This document shows positions 30,763 through 42,167 of a DNA stretch of 64,000 nt, piece after piece. Positions within the stretch are counted from its first letter, which is position 1; each line of letters starts with the position of its first letter. The DNA is from Nodosilinea sp. E11 (lineage in GTDB: Bacteria; Cyanobacteriota; Cyanobacteriia; Phormidesmidales; Phormidesmidaceae): positions 3,900,001 to 3,964,000 of the forward strand of contig NZ_CP136520.1 of NCBI RefSeq assembly GCF_032813545.1. Direction: 5' to 3'. Below the pieces are notes generated by a model. It saw only the letters and a list, made by a program, of their open reading frames with translations, searched no databases and was not told where the DNA came from. The position numbers were made by a program, and so were the translations under genes.

Positions 30763-32019
30763 ATGGACGACTCGATCAACACCCAGGCGGTCAGCGATGC
30801 AGTGGCCAGCCTTTACAACACCTATCCGTTTCCGCCCGAACCCCTCTTAGATGAAGCGCCGCCGGGCTATAACTGGCGCTGGTACTGGCCGACGGTGCAC
30901 AGTTTTTGTACCGGGGCCGCCCCTGCGCCAGGACCTGTGCGCGTGCTAGATGCGGGCTGCGGCACTGGGGTGAGCACTGAATATATCAGTCACCTGAACC
31001 CAGAGGCTGAGGTGCTGGGGATCGATCTGAGTGAACGGGCGATCGCCACCGCTACCGAGCGCTGCCGCCGCTCTGGGGCGACCAACGTGCAGTTTCGCCA
31101 GCTCAGTATCTATGATGTCGACCAAATTGAGGGTGAGTTCGACTGGATCAATTGCGTCGGCGTGATTCACCATATGCCCGACCCGTTAAAAGGGCTCCAG
31201 GCCTTGGCGACTAAGCTGGCTCCGGGTGGCTTTATCCATCTATTTGTCTACGCCGCTATTGGTCGGTGGGAAATCTCTCTGATGCAGCGGGCGATCGCCC
31301 TTGTCCAGGGCAGCCAGCGGGGTGACTACCGCGACGGGGTACAGGTGGGCCGACAGATTTTTGCCAGTCTGCCCGAGGGCAACCGACTGAAGCAGCGAGA
31401 GCGCGATCGCTGGGCCATGGAAAACCACCGCGACGAATGCTTCGCTGACATGTACGTCCACCCCCAGGAAATCGACTACACCCTCGATAGTTTATTTGAC
31501 CTGATTGATGCATCGGGTCTGGAGTTCGTTGGCTTCTCCAACCCCCAGGTGTGGCAGCTCGATCGCTTGCTAGAGGCCGACCCTGATCTGCTAACGCGCG
31601 CCCAGCAGCTCTCAGAAAAAGATCGCTACCGCCTAGTCGAGCTGCTCGATCCAGAAATCACCCACTTCGAATGGTTTCTGGCCCGCCCCCCCTATCCCCG
31701 ATTTACCTGGGAGGACGATGCCACCCTGCTGGCGGCCCTGCCCATGCGCAACCCCTGCATGGAGGGCTGGCCCAGCCAGAGCATTTTTGACCACAACTAT
31801 CAGATTATTTCCCTAGAGCCCAAAGAATTTGAGTTTTTGCAGGCCTGTGATGCTCAAGCACCGATTTCTGAGGGCGACCGTCCTGCCAGCTCTAACGCCA
31901 ATCAGCCCACCGCCACCGTCGCCGATCTAATTTCCCTTGGGGGATTCACCCTTCAAGACGTACGCCAAATGCACCAGCGTCAGCTGATCCTGTTGCGATC
32001 GCCACAGCAGAATCCATAA
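30763..32019 (+). CDS. Class I SAM-dependent methyltransferase
   Basis: A 418-residue protein. Residues about 55-190 form a methyltransferase fold with motif I VLDAGCGTGVSTEYI, an acidic residue after strand 2 in VLGIDLSE, and IHHMPDPLKGL in the motif IV-V region. The ~220-residue C-terminal part is unassigned; it has the long PEITHFEWFLARPPYP segment and a helical tail. Start chosen as ATG 30763; the open frame reaches a TTG at 30736. It lies between apcE (divergent) and the atp operon (same strand, 126 bp on). The substrate is unknown. Confidence 0.85.
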   Translation: MDDSINTQAVSDAVASLYNTYPFPPEPLLDEAPPGYNWRWYWPTVHSFCTGAAPAPGPVRVLDAGCGTGVSTEYISHLNPEAEVLGIDLSERAIATATERCRRSGATNVQFRQLSIYDVDQIEGEFDWINCVGVIHHMPDPLKGLQALATKLAPGGFIHLFVYAAIGRWEISLMQRAIALVQGSQRGDYRDGVQVGRQIFASLPEGNRLKQRERDRWAMENHRDECFADMYVHPQEIDYTLDSLFDLIDASGLEFVGFSNPQVWQLDRLLEADPDLLTRAQQLSEKDRYRLVELLDPEITHFEWFLARPPYPRFTWEDDATLLAALPMRNPCMEGWPSQSIFDHNYQIISLEPKEFEFLQACDAQAPISEGDRPASSNANQPTATVADLISLGGFTLQDVRQMHQRQLILLRSPQQNP

Positions 32020-32145
32020 AGTTTGATCGAAGATAACGGATTTATCTTTTGGGGAGCGTCTATTAAGTATTATTGCCGTGATATGATCACCTACGGCCTG
32101 CATGTGCGGGCCAAACCCCTTAACGGCTAAGGATTAGGCGCTTTT

Positions 32146-32637
32146 GTGGCCCCATTGCCCCCCGAACACACCGACCCCATCACTCAGGTTGAAGCAGAGG
32201 TAGACCCCGGTCAACCGGAAGGTCAAAGCCTCCCTCCGGCTTCGGCCAATGCGATGGAAGAGTATTATCAGCTGCAGCAAAATCTGCTGCTGACTACCCT
32301 GGCTTTTACCGGCGTCATTTTTGTGAGCGCTTGGTTAGCCTACTCCCTGCCAATTGCTCTGAATTATTTAATAGGAGCGTGCGGCGGTGTGGTTTACTTG
32401 AGGATGTTGGCAAAAAGCGTGGCCAACATTGGGCGTGGAAGCTCAAGGCTAGGCAGTGGCCGATTGGCCCTTGTGGTCGGTTTGGTTTTAGTGGCTACTC
32501 AGTGGCAGCAGCTTCAGGTCGTTCCCGTTTTTCTAGGGTTTTTGACCTATAAGGGGGCGTTGATTGCATACACCCTCTGGACTGCCGTGCTTCCAGATTC
32601 ACCCCTAGGGTCGTCCCAGTCGCCTGGTTCACCCTAG
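32146..32637 (+). CDS. atpI: ATP synthase subunit I
   Basis: A 163-residue membrane protein that opens the atp operon and in other bacteria helps c-ring assembly and Mg2+ handling. A charged N-terminal ~45 residues is followed by four hydrophobic helices (LLLTTLAFTGVIFVSAWLAYSLPIALNYLIGA, then LALVVGLVLVATQW and LGFLTYKGALIAYTL). The start is GTG 32146. Position and topology identify it more than sequence does. Confidence 0.88.
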   Translation: MAPLPPEHTDPITQVEAEVDPGQPEGQSLPPASANAMEEYYQLQQNLLLTTLAFTGVIFVSAWLAYSLPIALNYLIGACGGVVYLRMLAKSVANIGRGSSRLGSGRLALVVGLVLVATQWQQLQVVPVFLGFLTYKGALIAYTLWTAVLPDSPLGSSQSPGSP

Positions 32638-32702
32638 ATCGGTGGTTCCCAAGCATAGCATGCTTTTTTCTGGCAGGTCTTGAGGATAAGTCGATTTAAG
32701 AG

Positions 32703-33452
32703 ATGGCGCTCACTATGTTAATGATTCATCCCTTAGTCCTGGCAAAGCTAGAGGTTGGCGAGCATCTGTACTGGCAGATTGGTGGACTAAAACTCCATGG
32801 CCAGGTGTTTATCACCTCCTGGTTCGTCATTGGCGCGCTGCTGCTGGTGTCTTTTTTGGCCACTCGCAACATCCAGCGCATACCTTCTGGTCTCCAGAAC
32901 TTTATGGAATACGCTCTGGAGTTCATTCGCGACCTGGCTAAAAACCAGATTGGTGAAAAAGAGTACCGACCCTGGGTTCCTTTTGTGGGCACCTTGTTCC
33001 TCTTTATCTTTGTCTCCAACTGGTCCGGGGCACTGATTCCGTGGAAGCTAATTCACCTACCTTCCGGTGAGTTGGCGGCTCCTACCAATGACATCAATAC
33101 CACCGTAGCGCTGGCGTTGCTGACGTCCTTAGCCTACTTCTACGCTGGCTTTAGCAATCGCGGTTTGGGATACTTTGCTAAATACATCGAACCCACTCCG
33201 ATCTTGCTACCCATCAACATTTTGGAAGATTTCACCAAGCCCCTCTCCCTCAGTTTCCGTCTGTTTGGAAACATCCTTGCCGATGAGCTGGTGGTCGCTG
33301 TACTGGTCTTGCTGGTGCCTCTCTTCGTGCCGCTCCCAGTAATGGTCTTGGGTTTGTTTACCAGTGCTATCCAGGCGCTGATCTTTGCAACCCTAGCAGC
33401 GGCTTACATTGGTGAGGCCATCGAGGGGCATGGTGGTGAAGAGCATGGATGA
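32703..33452 (+). CDS. atpB: ATP synthase F0 subunit a
   Basis: A 249-residue subunit that forms the proton half-channels against the c-ring. The essential Arg is in [18 protein letters not shown], in the fourth or fifth helix; the C-terminus [19 protein letters not shown] is typical. The cyanobacterial literature also calls it atpI or atpB. The stop codon lies in the stem of a hairpin (33451-33478). Confidence 0.96.
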   Translation: MALTMLMIHPLVLAKLEVGEHLYWQIGGLKLHGQVFITSWFVIGALLLVSFLATRNIQRIPSGLQNFMEYALEFIRDLAKNQIGEKEYRPWVPFVGTLFLFIFVSNWSGALIPWKLIHLPSGELAAPTNDINTTVALALLTSLAYFYAGFSNRGLGYFAKYIEPTPILLPINILEDFTKPLSLSFRLFGNILADELVVAVLVLLVPLFVPLPVMVLGLFTSAIQALIFATLAAAYIGEAIEGHGGEEHG

Positions 33453-33478
33453 CCCCCAGTAATTCCCTTTTGGGGGTC
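33451..33478 (+). promoter_or_regulatory. Hairpin at the atpB stop
   Basis: GACCCCC (33451-33457) pairs with GGGGGTC (33472-33478) around a 14-base loop. It could block ribosome or 3' exonuclease passage and separate expression of the a subunit (one copy) from the c subunit (13-15 copies). Confidence 0.5.
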
Positions 33479-33581
33479 GTTCAGTTTGTATTGGCTGGTG
33501 GGGCAGGTGCTGCCAGCCGACGTGGTCTTAGGGCCGCACCCATAAGAAACGCCGATCGCGCGTTGTCTATGACCTGGTTAA

Positions 33582-33860
<279 letters not shown>

Positions 33861-33878
33861 ATCGACTATCGCTGGGTT

Positions 33879-33903
33879 AGGGAAAGGGCTAGTACCTTTC
33901 CCT
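33879..33903 (+). promoter_or_regulatory. Hairpin after atpE
   Basis: AGGGAAAGG (33879-33887) pairs with CCTTTCCCT (33895-33903) with a 7-base loop, 19 bp past the atpE stop. No U-run; probably a stabilising or attenuating intra-operon stem-loop. Confidence 0.5.
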
Positions 33904-33961
33904 GCCTATCGACTTCACCTTGTAGTGCTGGCCCTGGGCCGAGTTAAAGGGCATACCCACA

Positions 33962-34453
33962 ATGATGAATTTTGTTTGGTTACTGGCGGTTGAAGCCGCT
34001 GAAACTGTTGAAGAGGGCGGAGGTCTGTTTGACCTAGATGCCACTTTGCCGTTGATGGCTGTGCAGTTTGTGCTGCTGGCAGTGGCACTCAATGCTCTAT
34101 TTTATAAGCCCCTGGGCAAAGTACTAGACGAGCGTGACGGCTACATTAGTTCTAATCAAGTTGATGCTGCAGAACGTCTGGCCAAGGCTGAGCAAATTGC
34201 TAATCAGTATCAGCAAGAGCTAGCTGAGACCCGTCGCCAGGCCCAAGCGGTCATTGCCGAAGCTCAGGAAGAAGCGCAGAAGATTGCGGCTCAAACCGTG
34301 ACTGCGGCTCAGCAGGAGGCCCAAGCCCAGCGCGAGCAGGTGCAGCGGGAGCTGGATGAGCAGAAGCGTCAGGCCATGGCCACCCTTGAGCAACAGGTGG
34401 ACGGTCTGAGTCAACAAATTCTTGACAAGCTGCTGGGCTCTTTAGCGGCCTAG
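33962..34453 (+). CDS. atpG: ATP synthase F0 subunit b' (peripheral stalk)
   Basis: A 163-residue subunit: one N-terminal membrane helix ([18 protein letters not shown]) then a long, charged coiled coil rich in Gln, Ala and Glu. It pairs with the b subunit coded next. The presence of both b and b' is typical of photosynthetic bacteria and chloroplasts. Start ATG 33962 or the adjacent ATG 33965. The symbol follows cyanobacterial use; some databases call it atpF2. Confidence 0.95.
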   Translation: MMNFVWLLAVEAAETVEEGGGLFDLDATLPLMAVQFVLLAVALNALFYKPLGKVLDERDGYISSNQVDAAERLAKAEQIANQYQQELAETRRQAQAVIAEAQEEAQKIAAQTVTAAQQEAQAQREQVQRELDEQKRQAMATLEQQVDGLSQQILDKLLGSLAA

Positions 34454-34521
34454 GCTATTGGTGATGGATGGGTGGTTGAGGCCGCCTAAAGTTACCCGCG
34501 TCGTTGACGGAAAGTAGGGAT

Positions 34522-35043
34522 ATGACTATTGGTTGGTTACTAGCGGCGGAAACAGGTGGTTTTGGTGTGGATTTCAACATCCTAGAAACCAACCTGATTA
34601 ATTTGGTCATTATTATTGGCGTGCTGTACTACTTTGGCGGCAAGTTTTTAGGGAAAACCCTGTCAACGCGTCAGTCGGCCATTAAGACCGCAATCACTGA
34701 AGCTGAGCAGCGCAAGCAAACGGCCGCCGCTGCTTTGGCAGAGCAACAGCAAAAACTGGCCCAGGCCCAGGAAGAAGCCAAAAAGATTTTGGCCGAGGCT
34801 CATACCACGGCAGAGCGAGCTCGCGAAGCGATCTTGGCTCAGTCGAAGACAGATGTCGAGCGCATGCGGGCTACGGCTGCTCAAGATCTCACCTCCCAGG
34901 AGGCTCGGGTCATGAGAGAGCTGCGCCAGCGCATCGCGGCTTTGGCGATTGAGCGCAGTGAAGCCGCGCTACCCGGCCAGTTGAACGACGACTTGCAGCG
35001 GCGTCTGGTTGACTCCAGTATTGCCCTGCTCAAAGGAGAGTAG
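34522..35043 (+). CDS. atpF: ATP synthase F0 subunit b (peripheral stalk)
   Basis: A 173-residue subunit: N-terminal helix (LETNLINLVIIIGVLYYFGGKFLG) and coiled coil. ATG 34522 follows an AGTAGGGA ribosome site and is preferred over TTG 34504. Ends 2 bp before the delta gene, indicating translational coupling. Confidence 0.96.
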   Translation: MTIGWLLAAETGGFGVDFNILETNLINLVIIIGVLYYFGGKFLGKTLSTRQSAIKTAITEAEQRKQTAAAALAEQQQKLAQAQEEAKKILAEAHTTAERAREAILAQSKTDVERMRATAAQDLTSQEARVMRELRQRIAALAIERSEAALPGQLNDDLQRRLVDSSIALLKGE

Positions 35044-35045
35044 CC

Positions 35046-37209
<2,164 letters not shown>

Positions 37210-37229
37210 GCCCCTATGGCCCTTGTTCT

Positions 37230-37255
37230 GGCCAGGGCGGTACTGCGCCCTGGCC
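37230..37255 (+). promoter_or_regulatory. Hairpin between atpA and the gamma gene
   Basis: Perfect 10-bp stem GGCCAGGGCG / CGCCCTGGCC with a 6-base loop, 20 bp after the atpA stop and 27 bp before the gamma ATG. No U-run; probably a pause or stability element. Confidence 0.55.
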
Positions 37256-37281
37256 GCCTGACTATCCCTTAGGGGTTCACT

Positions 37282-38229
37282 ATGCCTAACCTAAAAGCGA
37301 TTCGAGACCGCATTAAATCTGTAAAGAACACTCGCAAGATCACCGAAGCTATGCGTCTGGTGGCTGCTGCCAAGGTGCGTCGTGCCCAGGAGCAGGTGAT
37401 TGCCACCCGTCCCTTTGCCGATCGCCTCGCCCAGGTGCTCTACGGCTTGCAAAGCCGCCTCAGGTTTGAGGAGGCTGATCTGCCGCTGCTGAAGCAGCGT
37501 GAGGTGAAGACTGTAGCCCTGCTGGTTATCTCTGGCGATCGCGGCCTCTGCGGCGGTTATAACAACAACGTGATCCGCAAAGCTGAGATTCGTGCCCAAG
37601 AGCTAGCGGCAGAAGGGTTAAACTACCGCTTCATTCTGGTCGGTCGCAAGGCCAGCCAGTACTTCAAGCGCCGTGAGCAACCGATCGAAGCCAGTTTCAT
37701 TGGTATGGAGCAAATCCCTACCGCCGATGAGGCTTCCACCATCGCCGACGAACTGCTGTCGCTGTTCTTGTCCGATGAAGTCGATCGGGTTGAGCTGATC
37801 TATACCCGCTTTGTGTCGCTGGTCAGCTCTCGTCCGGTAATTCAAACCCTACTGCCCCTAGACCCTCAAGGGTTAGAGGTGGCCGATGACGAGATCTTCC
37901 GGCTCACGACCCGAGGTGGCGTCTTCCAGGTCGAGCGCGAGAAGGTCGCGGGGCCAACTCCGACGGAGTTTCCCCAAGATATGCTCTTTGAGCAAGACCC
38001 GGTACAAATTCTAGAGGCGCTGCTGCCTCTGTATTTGAACAACCAGATCTTGCGGGCGCTGCAAGAGTCGGCGGCCAGTGAGCTAGCCGCTCGAATGACC
38101 GCGATGAATAACGCCAGCGACAACGCCAAAGAATTGGCCAAAACCCTCAACCTGACCTACAACAAAGCTCGTCAGGCTGCCATTACCCAAGAAATTTTAG
38201 AGGTAGTGGCTGGGGCAAACTCTCTCTAA
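37282..38229 (+). CDS. atpC: ATP synthase F1 subunit gamma
   Basis: A 315-residue central rotor shaft. The N-terminal helix [31 protein letters not shown] and C-terminal helix [43 protein letters not shown] are diagnostic. The length is that of cyanobacterial gamma (about 25-35 residues longer than in E. coli because of a central insertion). No cysteine pair like that of the chloroplast thiol switch is seen. Symbol atpC follows cyanobacterial use; elsewhere atpG. Last gene of the operon. Confidence 0.97.
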   Translation: MPNLKAIRDRIKSVKNTRKITEAMRLVAAAKVRRAQEQVIATRPFADRLAQVLYGLQSRLRFEEADLPLLKQREVKTVALLVISGDRGLCGGYNNNVIRKAEIRAQELAAEGLNYRFILVGRKASQYFKRREQPIEASFIGMEQIPTADEASTIADELLSLFLSDEVDRVELIYTRFVSLVSSRPVIQTLLPLDPQGLEVADDEIFRLTTRGGVFQVEREKVAGPTPTEFPQDMLFEQDPVQILEALLPLYLNNQILRALQESAASELAARMTAMNNASDNAKELAKTLNLTYNKARQAAITQEILEVVAGANSL

Positions 38230-38255
38230 GCCTGAACAACCTACATTCACGATTC

Positions 38256-38288
38256 AAAAGCTCGCCACAACTGTGGCGAGCTTTTCTG
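38256..38288 (+). terminator. Rho-independent terminator of the atp operon
   Basis: AAAAGCTCGCCACA (38256-38269) and TGTGGCGAGCTTTT (38272-38285) form a perfect stem, followed by TTTTC, 27 bp after the gamma stop codon. Confidence 0.9.
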
Positions 38289-38293
38289 GTTGT

Positions 38294-38362
38294 GGCTACC
38301 CCTGATTCAGCAGGGCGCACTGCGGTGCTACAGGTTGGCCGATGGGAAATCGGATCCGGTAT
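38294..38362. repeat. Dispersed intergenic element, copy D (internally shortened)
   Basis: GGCTACCCCTGATTCAGCAG, GCACTGCGGTGCTACAGG, TTGGCCGATGGGAAATC and GGATCCGGTAT. It matches the left-centre and the right end of the copy at 42462-42566, with about 20 bp missing before the right end. It lies between the atp terminator and the glycosidase-like gene. Confidence 0.7.
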
Positions 38363-38477
38363 TATAGCCATAGTCACCTGGGTTAGGACATCCAGAAACC
38401 TTAGAAACGTTCGAACGTTTTTAGGGAAAATGTCTTAACCAAACTGGCTACAGCTTACTGGTTGTGGATAACCCAGG

Positions 38478-40814
38478 CTAAGGCTCTGAGGCCTTAAGCA
38501 TGACGTATTTAGCCTGGGTAGGCATCGCTATAGTCACCCCCTCTGGATGACGCTGTAGGGTGGCTAAACCTTGGCTCATCCCATTCATGTCTAGCACCTG
38601 GGCCTCGGTGATAGCTGGGTTGCGCAAGGTCAGGTTAACATCGGCATTGGAAATCTGCCAGGGGGCTTTGCCGTAGTCCGTGACTTCATATCCCCTGTGG
38701 GTCGTGCCATCATCCTCTTGCCATTGCACTGGTGTTTGGCTCCAACCAGTGGGTCGGGCTGTAGTACCCACCTGCAGCAAAATCTGCCTGGAGCGATCTA
38801 GGGGCTGGTCATCCATACTTACCGCTAGGACGGTTGCGTAGTGATTGCCTGAACTCACGGCTATATCTGTTAACTCTAGGGGACCGGCGGCCTGTAAAAA
38901 ACCAGTCACTCCCTGGGCTTTAGGACTGTTTAACCAGCATAGCCCTCGACCGTAATCCCAGGTGATTTCCTGGGTAATTGAGGTGACAGTTTTGGCGGTT
39001 TCATCAATATAGGGAGCTAAATCCACGCTTTGATTGGGGGCTGGATTGTCACTATAGGTGACTTGCACTGGTCCTACCAAAAAGGCCAGGGGGTTCACCG
39101 CTACCTCATTCTCGCCGGCAGCCAACCTTTGACCCCGATCGCGATTGGGGTCAAAGGTTGCAGACTCGGCAATTATGGGCAACTGCCGCTGCCAGAGAGC
39201 CTCCAGACTGCGGTGCTCTTGGATAACCGGCTCGCCGGTTTTAATGTAGCCCTGGCGATACATCAGGGCCGCCGCTGGAAAATTGCCTAACAATTCTGGC
39301 GTATCGGCAATCCACTTACCCAAAGCAGGTAGGTAACCGTTAGCCGATGCCGGAGGTTTCCACTGGGGCATATCCATACCAAACCAGAAAAATCCGTCTA
39401 TGCCAGTCAGTGACTGAAAGAGGCTAACTAAGAAAGGTCCCTCCGACTGGTAACTCAAGGGGGGAACCCAGGAGCTTTCCGTAATCAACATCGGGTGTCC
39501 TTTTACCTGCTTCAGGTTAGTGGGTAGCTGATCGGGATGGAAGAGTACGGAGGGATCGGTAAAGCGATCGCCGTTGACAATCGCCCAACCACTATGTTCA
39601 CCCGTGTGGACACCGTTGTAGTAACGGTTAACCGCGATTACCTCGGCAGGGGTATAGGAATAGCGCTCGGCATCATTGAGGCGGGCCGGATCTGCGGTTT
39701 TCCAGTTATTGGCATTGATTAAAGATTTAACCCCCAACTCCTCCCGCAGAAAGCGCACCATATCTGCATTGAAGCGAGTCATGGTGAGGGTAAGAAATTC
39801 GGTCTGGTCAGCCAGCCGTTGAGCCTTACTTGGATCTTCTACAGGCTGAGTCAGCATCCAGATAGGACCCAGGGCAAGTTGCCCCTGGGCCAGATCATCT
39901 CCCTCAAAGCTGACGTTTTGCCAAGCCCTCAATGCTTGATCGAGGGACCCGTATTTTTCCTTGAGCCAATTGTTGTACTGGTCGGTGAGTATCTTTAAAT
40001 CATCCCCCTGCAACCCCTGCAACGTCCAAAAGAGGAGAGAGTCTTCATTCTGAAGCTGGATCAACGCTACGGCGGGGTCATCCTTCAGGGCTAATCCTGT
40101 GTAGGGGTTAACGGGTTCTAAAAGCGCACGCCACCAGTCCCGGTAGGCGGCTTGCAGGGTGGTATCAAAAAACAATAGCCCCATCATGTTGTCGCTGTCG
40201 CGAGGCACAGGCCAATGGGGTTGCAAAGCCAAAACAGCGGCGAAATAGGGGGAAATAGCAGTATAGATGCCTTCCTGCTTCATGGCGGCCACCAATTGCC
40301 ACAACTGCTCGCGAGCAGTTTCATCGATGGCGTTCAGTGGGGCTTGATCTGCTGTTGAAGGAACTTGTCCATGCCAGCGCACCAGGTTAACGCCCCGCTT
40401 GGCTAAGAATCGGGCTTGTTCGGCTATGGCGGCTGGCTTCTGCTGCCAAATGAAGCTGTTGACGGGCCAGAACCGCATGGGGGCACCATCGCCGGCAACC
40501 AAATCTTGACCATCGGCGGACTGATGGATAAATCCCGTTTCTCCCGCTACGGCTTCATTGAGGTAGCGGAGATCTAACAGAGCCTCATCACTGAAGGTAT
40601 CGGGCTCGGGGGTAAAATCCCAGGACTGATTAGGATCCACTACATTGGTGCTCAGGCTGGCATTGGCGACTGGCACTCGGTTAGATCCAAAAAATGGTGA
40701 CTGAGGGTGATGGCAACTAACCACTAGCGCTGCCATGCTGCCCACTAACCCAATCAGACCCACGTATCGTTTGATCGATCGCGAATTTTGGATCTTCCGG
40801 AGTATTGGCAGCAT
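38478..40814 (-). CDS. Glycoside hydrolase-like lipoprotein (cellulase/GH5-type barrel)
   Basis: A 778-residue protein. The hydrophobic N-terminus GLIGLVGSMAALVVSC ends in a lipobox-like cysteine. The centre reads as a (beta/alpha)8 glycosidase of clan A: FLAKRGVNLVRWHGQVPS near strand 2-3, IQLQNEDSLLFW with the probable acid/base Glu after strand 4, and HPMLITESSWVPP with the probable nucleophile Glu after strand 7. The last ~230 residues are beta-rich, perhaps a carbohydrate-binding part. It probably acts on extracellular or envelope polysaccharide; the substrate is unknown. It looks somewhat richer in A+T than its neighbours by eye and is bracketed by copies of the dispersed repeat. Confidence 0.72.
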   Translation of the reverse strand: MLPILRKIQNSRSIKRYVGLIGLVGSMAALVVSCHHPQSPFFGSNRVPVANASLSTNVVDPNQSWDFTPEPDTFSDEALLDLRYLNEAVAGETGFIHQSADGQDLVAGDGAPMRFWPVNSFIWQQKPAAIAEQARFLAKRGVNLVRWHGQVPSTADQAPLNAIDETAREQLWQLVAAMKQEGIYTAISPYFAAVLALQPHWPVPRDSDNMMGLLFFDTTLQAAYRDWWRALLEPVNPYTGLALKDDPAVALIQLQNEDSLLFWTLQGLQGDDLKILTDQYNNWLKEKYGSLDQALRAWQNVSFEGDDLAQGQLALGPIWMLTQPVEDPSKAQRLADQTEFLTLTMTRFNADMVRFLREELGVKSLINANNWKTADPARLNDAERYSYTPAEVIAVNRYYNGVHTGEHSGWAIVNGDRFTDPSVLFHPDQLPTNLKQVKGHPMLITESSWVPPLSYQSEGPFLVSLFQSLTGIDGFFWFGMDMPQWKPPASANGYLPALGKWIADTPELLGNFPAAALMYRQGYIKTGEPVIQEHRSLEALWQRQLPIIAESATFDPNRDRGQRLAAGENEVAVNPLAFLVGPVQVTYSDNPAPNQSVDLAPYIDETAKTVTSITQEITWDYGRGLCWLNSPKAQGVTGFLQAAGPLELTDIAVSSGNHYATVLAVSMDDQPLDRSRQILLQVGTTARPTGWSQTPVQWQEDDGTTHRGYEVTDYGKAPWQISNADVNLTLRNPAITEAQVLDMNGMSQGLATLQRHPEGVTIAMPTQAKYVMLKASEP

Positions 40815-40852
40815 GACTCAATCCTCATGATCATTTAGTCCTCATTGGCAGT

Positions 40853-40960
40853 CATCCGAAAGCCTACTTGGCTAACCCCCGGTTGGGCTGAGCAAACAAC
40901 CGTTTGCCCCTACGCAAGCTCCGGTTGGGAATCGGGGGGGATGGAATTTGGATTGGGCAG
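40853..40960. repeat. Dispersed intergenic element, copy F
   Basis: CATCCGAAAGCCTACTTGG at the left aligns with CATACCAAATCCTGCTTGG of the copy at 42461. The centre is replaced by the AAACAACCGTTTGCCCCTACG hairpin type, and the right part GGTTGGGAATCGGGGGGG, ATGGAATTTGGATTGGG matches again. Confidence 0.7.
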
Positions 40961-41066
40961 CAAGGCTTCCTCGCGCTGAGTCTAGCGGATTGTCTGCCGC
41001 CGCCGAGGACTGGCTAGAAGGCTTGATACAATCTTTACCGGTGTTGCTGACTTGAAGCATGACTTT

Positions 41067-41098
41067 TCGTAGGGGCAAACGGCTGGTTGCCCCTACGA
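41067..41098. repeat. Perfect 12-bp hairpin TCGTAGGGGCAA
   Basis: TCGTAGGGGCAA (41067-41078) and TTGCCCCTACGA (41087-41098) with an 8-base loop. It shares the GTAGGGGCAA arm with the hairpin at 8378-8418, so it is probably a short, independent member of the same family. Confidence 0.7.
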
Positions 41099-41168
41099 AC
41101 GATGTTGCAGTAGACCGATGTCCGGCCACACCTCGGTCGAATGTGCTACTGGGCGACGGTTGCTTGGG

Positions 41169-42167
41169 TTAGCTGTGGCGCTTTTGATGCCAGGCCCAGG
41201 CATGGGTCAAGATGGTGTCGATATCGGCATACTGGGGGTTCCAACCCAGAATGCTGCGGGCGCGATCGCTGCCTCCCACCAGCGCAGGCGGATCGCCGGG
41301 GCGGCGATCGACTTCGACCACCGGGATACTCTTGCCGGTCACCCGTACCGCCGCATCAATCACTTCCCGCACCGAAAAGCCGTTGCCGTTACCCAGGTTG
41401 AAGACGTTGCTCTCGCCTCCCTTGAGCAGGTATTCCAGGCCCAAAATGTGGGCATCGGCCAGGTCGCAGACGTGAATGTAGTCGCGCACGCAGGTGCCGT
41501 CGGGAGTGGGGTAGTCGGTACCAAAGACGCTGATCGACTCCCGTTTGCCCAGGGCTGTTTGCAGCACTAACGGAATTAGGTGGGTTTCTGGGTTGTGGTC
41601 TTCGCCCAGCAGGCCACTGGGGTGGGCACCGGCGGCGTTGAAGTAGCGAAAGCGCACCGATCTAAAATCGTAGGCTTTGTCGTAATCGGTCAAGATGCGT
41701 TCCACCATGAGTTTGGTGGCCCCGTAGGGATTGATCGGGTTTTGAGGATGGGTCTCGGTAATCGGCATTTCCTCAGGAACGCCGTAGGTGGCGCAGGTCG
41801 AAGAAAACACGAAATTTTTGATGCCCGCCTCTACCATGGCATCGAGCAGCGATAGGGTGCCGACCACATTATTTTCGTAGTACTTAGCGGGGTTGCTCAC
41901 CGACTCGCCCACGTAGGCGTAGGCCGAAAAGTGCATTACCGCGCTGATGTTGTAGCGGCTAAAAATATCTTTGAGTAGACCTTTATCTAAGGTGCTGCCC
42001 TCAATCAACTCGGCTTTGAGTACAGTTTCGACCAGATCGCGGTGACCGTAGACCAGGTTGTCTAAAATCACTACCTGATAGCCCGCCTGCTGGAGGGCCA
42101 TGACGGCATGGCTGCCAATATACCCCGCCCCGCCGGTCACAAGAATGGTGTTTGCGTCAGTTTTCAT
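41169..42167 (-). CDS. galE: UDP-glucose 4-epimerase
   Basis: A 332-residue extended SDR that interconverts UDP-glucose and UDP-galactose for envelope polysaccharides and galactolipid-type sugars. NAD-binding motif TGGAGYIGSH, catalytic Ser/Thr in FSSTCATYG and YxxxK in NPYGATKLMVE, then RYFNAAGAHPSG and DGTCVRDYIHVCDLADAH, all GalE hallmarks. ATG 42167 (MKTDANTILVTGG) is the natural start; the upstream extension of the frame is not conserved-looking. Stands alone between repeat-bearing spacers. Confidence 0.95.
   Translation of the reverse strand: MKTDANTILVTGGAGYIGSHAVMALQQAGYQVVILDNLVYGHRDLVETVLKAELIEGSTLDKGLLKDIFSRYNISAVMHFSAYAYVGESVSNPAKYYENNVVGTLSLLDAMVEAGIKNFVFSSTCATYGVPEEMPITETHPQNPINPYGATKLMVERILTDYDKAYDFRSVRFRYFNAAGAHPSGLLGEDHNPETHLIPLVLQTALGKRESISVFGTDYPTPDGTCVRDYIHVCDLADAHILGLEYLLKGGESNVFNLGNGNGFSVREVIDAAVRVTGKSIPVVEVDRRPGDPPALVGGSDRARSILGWNPQYADIDTILTHAWAWHQKRHS

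Larger units (their letters stand above)
40815..41168. other. Repeat-rich spacer between the glycosidase and galE
   Basis: About 350 bp with no gene. It contains dispersed-element copy F (40853-40960) and a perfect hairpin (41067-41098). Nothing else recognisable. Confidence 0.6.

Noticed and set aside
38478-40814. Possible prophage or genomic island around the glycosidase
   Set aside because: No integrase, tRNA, phage gene or transposase is present; only repeat copies flank a single gene.
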